Translations under genes and position numbers: made by a program
DNA from: a virus
IMG/VR virus record: IMGVR_UViG_3300032242_000130
Coordinates: 1-35,670 of that record
DNA: 35,670 nucleotides
Strand: one strand, 5' to 3'
In this document: in pieces, positions 20,653 through 28,149 of the stretch
How the letters are laid out: the number at the start of each line of letters is the position of its first letter
How positions within the stretch are numbered: position 1 is the first letter of the stretch
The notes under the pieces: model-generated
The model's input: the letters and a program-made list of their open reading frames with translations, nothing else
Told to the model about the DNA's origin: nothing
Databases searched by the model: none

Positions 20653-20684
20653 GTGGCAACTAGGGGTCAAAGCCCTAGCGCCAC
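20653..20684 (+). terminator. Strong hairpin after 20318 gene (no U-run)
   Basis: Nested pairing: GTGGC (20653-20657) with GCCAC (20680-20684), and CTAGGG (20660-20665) with CCCTAG (20673-20678), loop GTCAAAG. There is no T-run after it, so it may be a 3'-end stabiliser or processing site and not a full terminator. It begins three bases after the stop codon. Confidence 0.45.
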
Positions 20685-20712
20685 TAAGCAAAACAACTAA
20701 AAAGGAGTTGAA

Positions 20713-20922
20713 ATGCCTAATGGGGATTGTAAGTCCTGTTGCCACTTTCTAAATACGGAAGTAATGGGGCAGTGTCGTAGGTTTCCGACCTACCAAAATA
20801 GACACGCAAATGAGTGGTGTGGCGAATACACAACAAAAGATGTTGTATTAGATTTGCCCATTTACGCTATGGAAAAACGCAAATATACCAGAAAGGTCAA
20901 AAATGATACGACCGCTGCGTGA
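20713..20922 (+). CDS. Cys-rich small protein, probable zinc or iron-sulfur site (69 aa)
   Basis: A 69-aa protein: 'NGDCKSCCHFLNTEVMGQCRRFP', then 'HANEWCGEY'. Cys at 6, 9, 10, 21 and 36 follow the pattern C-x2-C...G-x-C-x-RFP...W-CGE seen in many small phage and bacterial proteins thought to bind a metal. The C-terminal third is basic (MEKRKYTRKVKND). An AAAAGGAG ribosome site lies upstream. It overlaps the next gene by 20 bases. Function unknown. Confidence 0.68.
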   Translation: MPNGDCKSCCHFLNTEVMGQCRRFPTYQNRHANEWCGEYTTKDVVLDLPIYAMEKRKYTRKVKNDTTAA

Positions 20923-21163
20923 TCGAGTTGTTGTCAAGCCAGAGGTTCGCATACTTAGCGACATAATTTGGGTAAACAACAAAGAGTCATTTAATGAGGG
21001 TACTATTGTGGCGGTTGGTCCAGAAGTGGATCAGGCATCAGTGGGCGACTTTATTAAATATGGCAATGGGGATTATTTGAACTGGCCTACCCACCGCATT
21101 GACGGACAGGACTACCAAATCATCCAAGAAGCTGACATTTGTGCTATTGTTGAGGAATCATGA
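20903..21163 (+). CDS. GroES-like co-chaperonin
   Basis: An 86-aa protein matching the Cpn10 fold: 'MIRPLRDRVVVKPE', a mobile-loop region 'VRILSDIIWVNNKESFNEGTIVAVGP', then 'ASVGDFIKYGNGDY' and a C-terminal strand 'YQIIQEADICAIVEES'. The 'RPLxDRVxVK' start, 'xGTIVAVGP' and 'VGDxVxY' are diagnostic. The length is slightly short of host GroES (about 97). No GroEL-like gene is present, so it would work with the host chaperonin, as T4 gp31 does for capsid folding. Confidence 0.85.
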   Translation: MIRPLRDRVVVKPEVRILSDIIWVNNKESFNEGTIVAVGPEVDQASVGDFIKYGNGDYLNWPTHRIDGQDYQIIQEADICAIVEES

Positions 21164-21324
21164 AAGAAACCATCCAAATCAGAATCAACGACTTGATGGC
21201 AAAAGGCCGCGAGTTGGAACAACAGTTACACCAGATCAATGGTGCGTTGCAACAATGCCAGTGGACGCTGGCTGAACTGGAGAAAGACGATGCTGAAAAA
21301 GTCGACCAGCCCGAAAGCGTTTGA
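21160..21324 (+). CDS. Small coiled-coil protein (54 aa)
   Basis: 54 aa: MKETIQIRINDLMAKGRELE then QQLHQINGALQQCQWTLAEL and an acidic tail. It reads as a continuous amphipathic helix suited to a coiled coil. It is coupled to the GroES-like gene by ATGA and overlaps the following gene by 35 bases. Function unknown; similar tiny helical genes often lie just before terminase genes. Confidence 0.6.
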   Translation: MKETIQIRINDLMAKGRELEQQLHQINGALQQCQWTLAELEKDDAEKVDQPESV

Positions 21325-21433
21325 GAAAAACATCAAGATTGAGATGAAAACTGGTAAGCCTATAAAGCAGGCCGTGGCTATTGCTTACGCTGTTAAGCGT
21401 GAAGCTGAAAAAGCCAAGGCTAAGAAGAAATGA
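21290..21433 (+). CDS. Small Lys-rich phage protein (47 aa)
   Basis: I start at ATG 21290 (GGAG seven bases upstream, as usual) and not at an open frame further 5'. The 47-aa product 'SPKAFEKNIKIEMKTGKPIKQAVAIAYAVKREAEKAKAKKK' belongs to a recurring small phage family with the pattern SPKAF-x-xN(I/V)-x-x-EM-x-x-GKP-x-KQAVAIAY-x-VKR. Role unknown. It is very basic, so nucleic acid binding is possible. Confidence 0.72.
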   Translation: MLKKSTSPKAFEKNIKIEMKTGKPIKQAVAIAYAVKREAEKAKAKKK

Positions 21434-21702
21434 AGAAGCACGACAAACCTATTGAGCACAAAACAACAGGCAAAGGAAAAACCTACAACCCAACAGAAAA
21501 GGGTGCAGGAATGACCGCTAAGGGTCGTGCTGAGTACAACGCAAAGAACGGCAGCAATCTCAAGCCGCCAGCGCCAAACCCCAAGACCAAAAAGGACGAG
21601 GGACGCAAAGCATCATTTTGTGCGCGAATGGAGGGCGTGGTAAAAAACGCCAAAGGACCAGCAGAACGCGCCAAAGCATCACTAAAGAATTGGAATTGTT
21701 AA
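21430..21702 (+). CDS. Basic phage protein, DUF6321-like (90 aa)
   Basis: A 90-aa basic protein: 'YNPTEKGAGMTAKGRAEYNAKNGSNLKPPAP', 'PKTKKDEGRKASFCARMEGVV' and 'KGPAERAKASLKNWNC'. This strongly patterned sequence is a known small phage family (DUF6321-like; 'KGxGLTAKGRAxYN...GSxLKPPxP...RRKSFCARMxGV...PxxRAxASLKRWxC'). It is normally found near packaging genes. Function unknown. It overlaps the previous gene by ATGA. Confidence 0.75.
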   Translation: MKKHDKPIEHKTTGKGKTYNPTEKGAGMTAKGRAEYNAKNGSNLKPPAPNPKTKKDEGRKASFCARMEGVVKNAKGPAERAKASLKNWNC

Positions 21703-21703
21703 C

Positions 21704-21868
21704 ATGGCTACTAAACCTGGACTTTATGCCAATATTCACAAAAAACAGGAACGTATCGCCCGTGAAAAGGCAGAGGGCAAGCCTGTGGAAAAGATGAGAA
21801 CGCCTGGCACAAAGGGCGCACCAACCGCAAAAGCATTTAAGGAGTCGGCTAAGACCGCAAAGAAATGA
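21704..21868 (+). CDS. Small basic phage protein (54 aa)
   Basis: 54 aa: MATKPGLYANIHKKQERIAR, then 'MRTPGTKGAPTAKAFKESAKTAKK'. The 'GLYANIHxKxxRI' opening and 'KMRxPGxKGAPTxxxFxxSAKTAK' ending recur in phage small proteins located before terminase genes. Function unknown. Its stop overlaps the small terminase start (ATGA). Confidence 0.72.
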   Translation: MATKPGLYANIHKKQERIAREKAEGKPVEKMRTPGTKGAPTAKAFKESAKTAKK

Positions 21869-22269
21869 CCGAAGAAAAGCGTCCAGTTGGCAGACCAAGC
21901 AAATACGACTCTGCATTTTGCGAGAGGGCGATAGAACTTGGTCGCATTGGTAAATCCATTGAGCAAATAGCCGCAAATCTAGGGGTTTCTACTAGGGTCT
22001 TATTCGATTGGAGAGATAAGCACGAGGATTTTCTGCACGCCTTGGAATATGCAAAGGAATTAGAACTTGATTGGTGGGAAACAATTGGTCAAACCCACAT
22101 GGTCGAGAACAGGGAAAGCGACAAGCTGAACGCATCAATCTGGTCAAGATCAATGGCTGCAAGGTTTCCGAAGAAGTATCGGGAAAGCACAAAGCAGGAG
22201 ATCACAGGCGCAGAGGGCGCACCGTTGTTGCAAGGCATCCAAGTGACATTTGTCAAACCAAGTGAGTGA
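21865..22269 (+). CDS. terS: Terminase small subunit
   Basis: A 134-aa protein. The N-terminus 'PVGRPSKYDSAFCERAIELGRIGKSIEQIAANLGVSTRVLFDWRDKHEDFLHAL' is a helix-turn-helix of the type found in small terminases, followed by the helical oligomerisation region (ALEYAKELELDWWETIGQ...SIWSRSMAARFPKKYRES). The C-terminus 'TGAEGAPLLQGIQVTFVKPSE' is typical of the part that contacts the large subunit. It recognises the phage DNA for packaging. Its end overlaps the large-subunit start. Confidence 0.85.
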   Translation: MTEEKRPVGRPSKYDSAFCERAIELGRIGKSIEQIAANLGVSTRVLFDWRDKHEDFLHALEYAKELELDWWETIGQTHMVENRESDKLNASIWSRSMAARFPKKYRESTKQEITGAEGAPLLQGIQVTFVKPSE

Positions 22270-23539
22270 TTTTAGCAACGCCCAATTTCCTGTAAAGCTG
22301 GCGTGTTTATTTGACCCGCCAAAAATGCGCTTTAGAGTGCTGTTTGGTGGACGCGGTGGGTCGAAATCTTGGGGGGTCGCCCGAGCCTTATTAATCAAAG
22401 CTGCTAAAGAACCGCTACGAATCTTATGTGCGCGGGAATACATGACTTCTATGCGGGATTCTGTCCACAAATTGCTATGTGATCAGATCATTGACCTTGG
22501 CTTGCAAACGTTCTACGAGATTACTCAAGCGAGCATACGCGGCAAGAACGGCAGTGAATTCAGCTTTGTTGGCCTAAAAAACAATGTAGCCAACGTAAAA
22601 AGTTATGAGGGTATAGATATTTGCTGGGTTGAGGAGGCATCCTCAGTGACCAGACTGTCATGGAATGTGCTGATCCCCACCATCCGTAAGCCAGACAGCG
22701 AAATATGGGTGACATTCAACCCTGAGTTAGAAACTGACGAGACTTACCAACGGTTTGTAGTTCACAAGCCAGAAAATGCGGTGGTGACTAAGGTTAACTG
22801 GAACGACAACCCTTGGTTTCCTGACACATTAAAGCTGGAAATGGAAAGCCTAAAGGCGCGTGATCCAGAAGCGCACAGGACGGTCTGGGAGGGTTTCTGC
22901 CGCCAAACAGTTGATGGGGCTATCTTTGCCAAGGAGGTACAGATGGCTGAGTTGGAGAACCGCATCACCCGCGTCCCTTACGATGCCACAAAACCTGTAC
23001 ACGCTGTGTTTGACCTTGGATGGGCAGATGCAACTGCCATTTGGTTTATTCAATTCATTGGCATGGAAACCCGCCTAATCAGGTATATGGAAGATAATCA
23101 ACAGACAATCAGCCATTACTTAGCTGAGATGCAGAAGTTTGGCTATGTATACGACACGCTGTGGCTACCGCACGATGCACAGAATAAGACGCTGGCGGCA
23201 AATGGTCGGTCAATTGAGGAAATTGTCAGGGCAGCGGGACATAAAACCCGCATCATTGAGAAAACGCCAGTGGTTGACAGCATTAACGCCGCAAGAACTA
23301 TTTTTAGATCGTGTTATTTTGATAGAGAAAATTGTTATGATGGCTTACAATGTCTGCGTCATTATCGGTATGAGGTTGACCCTGATACAAAGCAGTTCAG
23401 CCGCAACCCGTTGCATGACCAGTATTCGCATGGTGCTGATGCCTTTAGGTACATTGGTCTGATGATTAATGAACCCAAAGAACGTAGGAAACCCAAACCG
23501 ATGCCGATGTACGGCAGCGCAAACAGTTGGATGGGCTAA
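22262..23539 (+). CDS. terL: Terminase large subunit
   Basis: 425 aa from GTG 22262 (an upstream TTG at 22250 is also possible; neither has a clear ribosome site, as expected when coupled to the small subunit). The ATPase has Walker A 'FGGRGGSKSW' (K35), a following 'PLRILCAREYMTSMRDSV', and Walker B 'IDICWVEEA' (about 118-126) with the coupling 'WVTFNPE'. The nuclease domain has 'AVFDLGWADATAIWFIQ', 'LPHDAQNKT' and the final 'HDQYSHGADAFRYIGL' acidic cluster. It matches the Terminase_3/PBSX-like class. It drives DNA into the prohead and cuts it; the portal gene follows immediately. Confidence 0.95.
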   Translation: MSDFSNAQFPVKLACLFDPPKMRFRVLFGGRGGSKSWGVARALLIKAAKEPLRILCAREYMTSMRDSVHKLLCDQIIDLGLQTFYEITQASIRGKNGSEFSFVGLKNNVANVKSYEGIDICWVEEASSVTRLSWNVLIPTIRKPDSEIWVTFNPELETDETYQRFVVHKPENAVVTKVNWNDNPWFPDTLKLEMESLKARDPEAHRTVWEGFCRQTVDGAIFAKEVQMAELENRITRVPYDATKPVHAVFDLGWADATAIWFIQFIGMETRLIRYMEDNQQTISHYLAEMQKFGYVYDTLWLPHDAQNKTLAANGRSIEEIVRAAGHKTRIIEKTPVVDSINAARTIFRSCYFDRENCYDGLQCLRHYRYEVDPDTKQFSRNPLHDQYSHGADAFRYIGLMINEPKERRKPKPMPMYGSANSWMG

Positions 23540-25642
23540 ATGGACGATTACGACCCGATTATTCAAGAAGCGGTGGACTTTCTGAAGTTCAGCAACGATG
23601 CCGACACAATGAACCGCCAAGAAGCCTTGGAGGACTTAAAGTTTGTCAATGGCGACCAATGGCCTGTTGAACTGCAAAACTCCCGCAATCTAGAGTCAAG
23701 ACCAGTTCTGACCATTAATAAGCTGGATACGTTTTGCCGACAAGTTACTAACCAACAGCGCCAGCAACGCCCACGCATTAAGGTACACGCTACCAATACT
23801 GAAGCTGATGCCAAGGTAGCACAGGTTATATCTGGTGTTGTTAGACACATTGAGGTCAATAGTAACGCCGACCATGCCTACGATAACGCCTTTGATTACG
23901 CTGTCCGCATGGGTTGGGGTTATTGGCGTGTGACTACAAAGTATGTGCGTGAGGATTCATTCGATCAGGAAATCTATATTGAACCAGTGGATAACCCATT
24001 CACTGTTTACTTTGACCCTAATTCCATTGCACCTGATGGTTCAGACGCTGAAAAGTGCCTGATTACCACAATGATGCCGAAAGAGGTGTTTCGCCAGATG
24101 TATCCTGATTTGGATGATGGCACATCGTTCACCCAACGCGGCACAGGCGACAGCCAATCAGAATGGATTACTAAGGAAGATATACGCATTGCCGAATACT
24201 TCTATACCGTGCGGGAAAAGGCAACGCTGTATCACTTGTCAGATGGCACAATGAAGTTTGCTGATGGCAAGGACTTTTTCCAACGGTTGGAATTGGCTGG
24301 CTTAACGGTCATTGACGAACGCGCTAGCTTTAAGAAAACCATCAAGTGGAAGAAGATGACCGCCATTGAGATTATTGAGGAACGTGATTGGCCTGGTCGC
24401 CACATCCCAATTGTCCCTTGCTATGGTCGCCATGTAGTAATCGGCAACAAGCGCAAGAAATTTGGCATGATTCGCAATGCCAAAGACCCACAGCGGATGT
24501 ATAACTTCTGGCAGACCAGCCTGACCGAAAGCATCGCACTTGCACCAAAAGCCAAGTGGATCATGGCAGAGGGTCAAGACGAGGGGCATGAGAACGAGTG
24601 GGCGCAAGCAAACGTCAAATCAACATCCTATTTGCGCTACAAGCAACGCGACATTGATGGACAGCCTGCACCAGCGCCACAACGCCTACAACCTGAGCCA
24701 CCGCCTGCTGGCGTGATTACCGCGGCAAGCGTCATCAATGATGATTTGTCTGCCATTATGGGTATCTTTGACCCTAATCAGATGCCCACAGGCAATATCT
24801 CAGGCAAGGCATTGAACGGTCAGCAACAACAGGTAGACCTGACAAACTTTGATTATTACGACAACCTGACCCGATCAATTTCCCACACTGGCAAGATTAT
24901 TCTGGACTTGATACCCAAGATTTACGATTCACAACGTGTTTTGCGGATCATTGGTGACGATGGCAAGCCTGATTTGGTGACGCTAAACGAACGCACAGCA
25001 GTGGGCGAAGTGCTGAACGATGTGACTGTTGGCGAATATGATGTGGTGATGGAGACAGGACCAGGCTACAACAGCAAACGCCAAGAAGCCGTAGATTCCA
25101 TGATACAGATGTTGGGCGCTGACCCGACTTTGATGCAAACTGCGGGTGACTTGATATTCCGCAACATGGATTTCCCTGGCGCTGACACCATTGCCGACCG
25201 CTTGGCTACGCTGAATCCGCTGTCACAAGTGGACGAGAAAAGCCCAATTCCTCCGCAAGTGCAGATGCAATTGGCACAAAGCAAGCAACAAATGGAACAA
25301 ATGGCACAGCAGTTACAGCAATTGCAGATGGTCATCAAACAGCGTCAGGATATTGAGCAAGTCAAGCAAGACAGCGAAACTAAGCGTGAATTGCTCCGCC
25401 AGACCGCCAAGGCGCACAACACCGAAACAATGGCAGAGGTCAAAGTCAATGACCAGAATACCCGCGCTGTGACAAGCCAGAACAAGATTGAGATTGAAGC
25501 CATCATGGAATTGTTCTTGCACCACATGGATACTGCTCGATTAAATCAAGAAATTGCCAAGCGTGACCGTGAACAACAAGAGTCGATGAGATTTGCCGAA
25601 ACTGACATAAGTTCTGGTGCTAATCCATTGACACAACAATGA
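23540..25642 (+). CDS. Portal protein, P22-type
   Basis: A 700-aa protein matching the P22 gp1 portal family (P22: 725 aa): 'EALEDLKFVNGDQWPVELQNSRNLESRPVLTINKLDTFCRQVTNQQRQQRPRIKV', 'VVRHIEVNSNADHAYDNAFDYAVRMGWGYWRV', 'PVDNPFTVYFDPNS', and 'AASVINDDLSAIMGIFDPNQ', 'DNLTRSISHTGKIILDLIPKIYD'. The C-terminal 120 residues (from 'QVQMQLAQSKQQMEQMAQQLQQLQMVIKQ') form a long Gln-rich coiled coil, comparable to the P22 portal barrel. It forms the 12-fold ring through which DNA passes. It starts right after the terminase stop. Confidence 0.93.
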   Translation: MDDYDPIIQEAVDFLKFSNDADTMNRQEALEDLKFVNGDQWPVELQNSRNLESRPVLTINKLDTFCRQVTNQQRQQRPRIKVHATNTEADAKVAQVISGVVRHIEVNSNADHAYDNAFDYAVRMGWGYWRVTTKYVREDSFDQEIYIEPVDNPFTVYFDPNSIAPDGSDAEKCLITTMMPKEVFRQMYPDLDDGTSFTQRGTGDSQSEWITKEDIRIAEYFYTVREKATLYHLSDGTMKFADGKDFFQRLELAGLTVIDERASFKKTIKWKKMTAIEIIEERDWPGRHIPIVPCYGRHVVIGNKRKKFGMIRNAKDPQRMYNFWQTSLTESIALAPKAKWIMAEGQDEGHENEWAQANVKSTSYLRYKQRDIDGQPAPAPQRLQPEPPPAGVITAASVINDDLSAIMGIFDPNQMPTGNISGKALNGQQQQVDLTNFDYYDNLTRSISHTGKIILDLIPKIYDSQRVLRIIGDDGKPDLVTLNERTAVGEVLNDVTVGEYDVVMETGPGYNSKRQEAVDSMIQMLGADPTLMQTAGDLIFRNMDFPGADTIADRLATLNPLSQVDEKSPIPPQVQMQLAQSKQQMEQMAQQLQQLQMVIKQRQDIEQVKQDSETKRELLRQTAKAHNTETMAEVKVNDQNTRAVTSQNKIEIEAIMELFLHHMDTARLNQEIAKRDREQQESMRFAETDISSGANPLTQQ

Positions 25643-25646
25643 TTTC

Positions 25647-25686
25647 GTGGTAAAAACCACAAAACCTTACCAGTTGGGTCAACTGG
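25647..25686 (+). other. Two hairpins between portal and scaffold genes
   Basis: GTGGT-AAAA-ACCAC (25647-25660) and CCAGTT-GGGTC-AACTGG (25670-25686) lie in the 64-base gap before the scaffold gene. Neither is followed by a T-run, so they are more likely mRNA processing or stability elements that could set scaffold and coat levels apart from portal. Confidence 0.5.
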
Positions 25687-25706
25687 GTTAATTCTTGAGG
25701 TAACTC

Positions 25707-26603
25707 ATGTTGGAAAAAGAAGCAGGGTCAGTATTGACCAGCGAAAATGCAGCAGATTTTTATGCACAAAGATTAGGTTTAGCTGATCGTGAAGCATCTG
25801 AGGCGGTTGTTGAGGAAACTCCAACTGAGCCAGTAGCAGATACAGACCAGAGTGAGCCTACAGCAGAGGAAGAAGCTAAACCCACAGAGGAAAAGAAGCA
25901 GAACCCGAAACTTGAGAGACGGTTTTCTGATCTGACCAAGCAACGTGAAGATGCGCGTAAAGAAGCGCAACAAGAACGTCAGCGTAGGGAAGAATTAGAA
26001 GCACGTTTAGCGGCACTTGAGAAACCGACAGCGCCAAAAGCGCAAGACGTAGACGAAGAACCGCAACCAAGCCAGTTCCAAGACGCGTTTGAGTATGCGA
26101 AAGCCCTAGCGGAATATTCGACAGAAAAGGCGTTAGCGGAACGAGATAGGCGGGATGCAGAGGAAAAGGTAGCAGTTGAACGCCAAAAAGTCATTGAGAC
26201 TTGGGCGACAAAAGTGCAAGCCGCCAAAGCATCTTTGCCAGACTTTGATGAGATCGTGGCATCTAGTGATGTTGTCGTGAATGATGATGTTAGAGATGCA
26301 ATTCTGGAGAGTGATGTAGGACCACAGGTTCTGTACCACCTAGCTGAAAATGATGAACTCGCAAAGAAAATAGCTGGTATGTCGCCTAAAGCGGCCTTGA
26401 GAGAGATAGGGAAATTGGAAGAACGGTTAGCCGTAAAGCCAACTGCTAAACAAGAGACTGTGGTTAAAAGTCGAGCACCAGCACCGATCAGCCCGATCCG
26501 TGGTGGGGTTGCACCAGTAGATGTACCAATCGGCAGCGATGGCGAATTTCATGGTACTTATGCTCAGTGGAAAGCCCAACGCAGAACAGGCAAGATCAGG
26601 TAA
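25707..26603 (+). CDS. Scaffolding protein
   Basis: A 298-aa protein in the P22 gp8 position (P22: 303 aa). It has an acidic Thr/Glu-rich N-terminus (VVEETPTEPVADTDQSEPTAEEE), a long charged coiled coil (LERRFSDLTKQREDARKEAQQERQRREELEARLAALEKP) and a helical middle. A basic C-terminus with 'SRAPAPISPIRGG' and 'DGEFHGTYAQWKAQRRTGKIR' resembles coat-binding ends of scaffold proteins. It is expected to guide coat assembly and leave the head before packaging. GAGG is seven bases before the start. Confidence 0.82.
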   Translation: MLEKEAGSVLTSENAADFYAQRLGLADREASEAVVEETPTEPVADTDQSEPTAEEEAKPTEEKKQNPKLERRFSDLTKQREDARKEAQQERQRREELEARLAALEKPTAPKAQDVDEEPQPSQFQDAFEYAKALAEYSTEKALAERDRRDAEEKVAVERQKVIETWATKVQAAKASLPDFDEIVASSDVVVNDDVRDAILESDVGPQVLYHLAENDELAKKIAGMSPKAALREIGKLEERLAVKPTAKQETVVKSRAPAPISPIRGGVAPVDVPIGSDGEFHGTYAQWKAQRRTGKIR

Positions 26604-26627
26604 ACCTAATCTTTTTGGAGAAATAAA

Positions 26628-26882
26628 ATGGCTAATCAATTGCTAACCATCTCTAAGATCACCAACGAAGCGTTGATGGTCTTGGAAAACGAATTGACTT
26701 TCACATCGGAAGTCGACCGCAACTATGACGATCAATTCGCTGTCGTAGGTGCAAAAATCGGTAACACCGTTAACGTCCGTAGACCTGGTCGTTTCATCGG
26801 TACTACTGGCCCTGCTTTGAACGTTGAAGATTTCAACGAGACAAGCGTTCCTGTAACACTGAGCACACAGTTCCATGTGGAT
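26628..26882 (+). CDS. Major coat protein, exon 1 (P22-like)
   Basis: The first 85 codons of the coat gene: 'MANQLLTISKITNEALMVLEN', 'FTSEVDRNYDDQFAVVGAKIGNTVNVRRPGRF', ending 'VTLSTQFHVD'. This is the typical N-terminus of the P22-type coat family. The frame runs on into the intron to a stop at 26907-26909, giving a 93-aa product if unspliced. Spliced to 27133 the sequence continues as FHVD-TQFTTQDLALSLD, exactly as in related coat proteins. A GGAG ribosome site precedes the start. Join with 27133-28122: 414 aa in total (P22 coat is 430 aa). Confidence 0.9.
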
Positions 26883-27132
26883 AAAGGTATGTCCACATAC
26901 TTGCATTAAGCAGGTTGGCAAAATTCTCTCTGATTGACTTGGAAGCCCAGAAGTGGGCGACAGGGCGCAAGCAAGGCAACTGTGCAGCGTGAACGACTAA
27001 GTGAGAGAACCCTGAAATGGGATGCGATAGTCTGAACATCGGTATAACTTGAAACGAAGCCGATGAGTTTGATCCGAAGAGGTCGAACCGCCCGAAAGGG
27101 TCAGTAAGCTGGAGAGCTGAAGTAACAGAATG
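26883..27132 (+). ncRNA. Group I self-splicing intron (250 nt, no endonuclease)
   Basis: It interrupts the coat gene between two complete codons. Pairings read directly: P1, exon ATGTGGAT (26875-26882) with guide GTCCACAT (26891-26898), ending in the required U-G wobble at the 5' splice site. P2, CTTGC/GCAGG (26900-26914). P3, TTCTCTC (26924-26930) with GAGAGAA (27003-27009). P7, GACTA (26995-26999) with TAGTC (27028-27032). P8, CCC/GGG (27010-27021). P9, CATCGG/CCGATG (27037-27065). A CCC-GAAA-GGG hairpin (27091-27100) and AGCT-GGAG-AGCT (27107-27118) follow. The last intron base is G27132. The order P3-P7-P3'-P8-P7' is the group I core. No room exists for a homing endonuclease gene. Confidence 0.93.
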
Positions 27133-28122
27133 ACACAGTTCACAACTCAAGACTTGGCTTTGTCCTTGGATATGTTTAGCGATCGCGTGTTGAAGCCTGC
27201 TGTGGCGGCTATTGCCAACAAGATCGACCGTGATGGTCTGGTCATGGCTAAAAACAACACCGCCAACATCGTTGGTACTGCTGGCACACCGCCCACAGGT
27301 TTGATTACATACCTGACCGCTGCCGCTTACCTTGATGCTGAGGGCGCACCACGCGATGGTCGCCGTTCATGTATCGTTGAACCCTTTACATCTGCCACTA
27401 TTGTGGACAGCTTGAAAGGTCTGTTTGTGCCTCAAGAAGCCATTGGCGAGCAGTATCGCAAGGGCTTGATGGGTCGTGACAGCGCAGGCATGAACTGGAA
27501 GATGGATCAGAACGTGGTGTCACAGACATTCGGTTCTTATTCAACCGCCACTTTGTCTTGCAACACTTCAACTGCAACAGGCTTTTTGACTTCTGGTTGG
27601 GCATCAACTTCAACCATCGCATTGTCGGCTACAACTGCCAACGCATCTTTGAAGCAAGGTGACGTTATCCAGATTGCCAACGTCTATGCGGTCAACCCAC
27701 AAAACCGTCAGGCTTATGGTTCAAACAAACTGCGTAACTTTGTTGTGACCGCTGATGTAACAGTTTCCACTTCTGGTACTACATCTGTGACTGTCAGCCC
27801 TGCTGTCATCACTGCTGGTCAGTTCCAGAACGTTTCAGTTACAAACGCTGGCGCATCTGCTGTTACACCGTTTAACAACACTGGTACTGTTTCCCCACAA
27901 AACATCATCATGCACCGCAATGCGTTCTGTTTGGCAGTAGCCGATCTGGAATTGCCAGAGGGTGTGCATTTTGCTGGTCGTGCAAGCGATAAGGAAATTG
28001 GTCTGTCAATGCGTGTGGTTCGTCAATACACCATTAACAACGATTCAATTCCGACTCGTTTGGATGTGTTGTATGGCTGGGCCCCGCTGTACCCTGAGTT
28101 GGCTTGCCGCGTTGCCGCCTAA
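27133..28122 (+). CDS. Major coat protein, exon 2 (P22-like)
   Basis: Codons 86-414 of the coat protein. It starts TQFTTQDLALSLDMFSDRVL, then 'KPAVAAIANKIDRDGLVM', 'PPTGLITYLTAAAYLDAEGAPRDGRRSCIVEP', 'LFVPQEAIGEQYRKGLMGRDSAGMNWKMDQNV', and 'KQGDVIQIANVYAVNPQNRQ' (start of the inserted-type domain region), ending 'MRVVRQYTINNDSIPTRLDVLYGWAPLYPELACRVAA'. These are signatures of the P22-type coat. An ATG at 27130 lies at the intron end, so an unspliced second ORF of 330 aa is possible but has no ribosome site. Confidence 0.92.
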   Translation, partial: TQFTTQDLALSLDMFSDRVLKPAVAAIANKIDRDGLVMAKNNTANIVGTAGTPPTGLITYLTAAAYLDAEGAPRDGRRSCIVEPFTSATIVDSLKGLFVPQEAIGEQYRKGLMGRDSAGMNWKMDQNVVSQTFGSYSTATLSCNTSTATGFLTSGWASTSTIALSATTANASLKQGDVIQIANVYAVNPQNRQAYGSNKLRNFVVTADVTVSTSGTTSVTVSPAVITAGQFQNVSVTNAGASAVTPFNNTGTVSPQNIIMHRNAFCLAVADLELPEGVHFAGRASDKEIGLSMRVVRQYTINNDSIPTRLDVLYGWAPLYPELACRVAA

Positions 28123-28149
28123 TCATTAACTCTTTTTAAGGAAAAAATC

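Noticed and set aside
20323-20659. Two minus-strand ORFs (94 and 104 aa) opposite the 20318 gene
   Set aside because: They result from the low-complexity Gly/Met/Lys sequence of the plus gene; that gene has a promoter and ribosome site, while the antisense frames have neither.
26883-27132. Coat gene read as a frameshifted pseudogene or assembly error
   Set aside because: The exact exon/guide pairing, the core helices and perfect restoration of the coat sequence after removing 250 bases make a group I intron far more likely.
26643-27150. Antisense ORFs and the possibility of an intron-encoded protein
   Set aside because: The minus-strand ORFs overlap coat exons and have no features. The intron's 250 bases are fully used by the ribozyme core, leaving no endonuclease frame.
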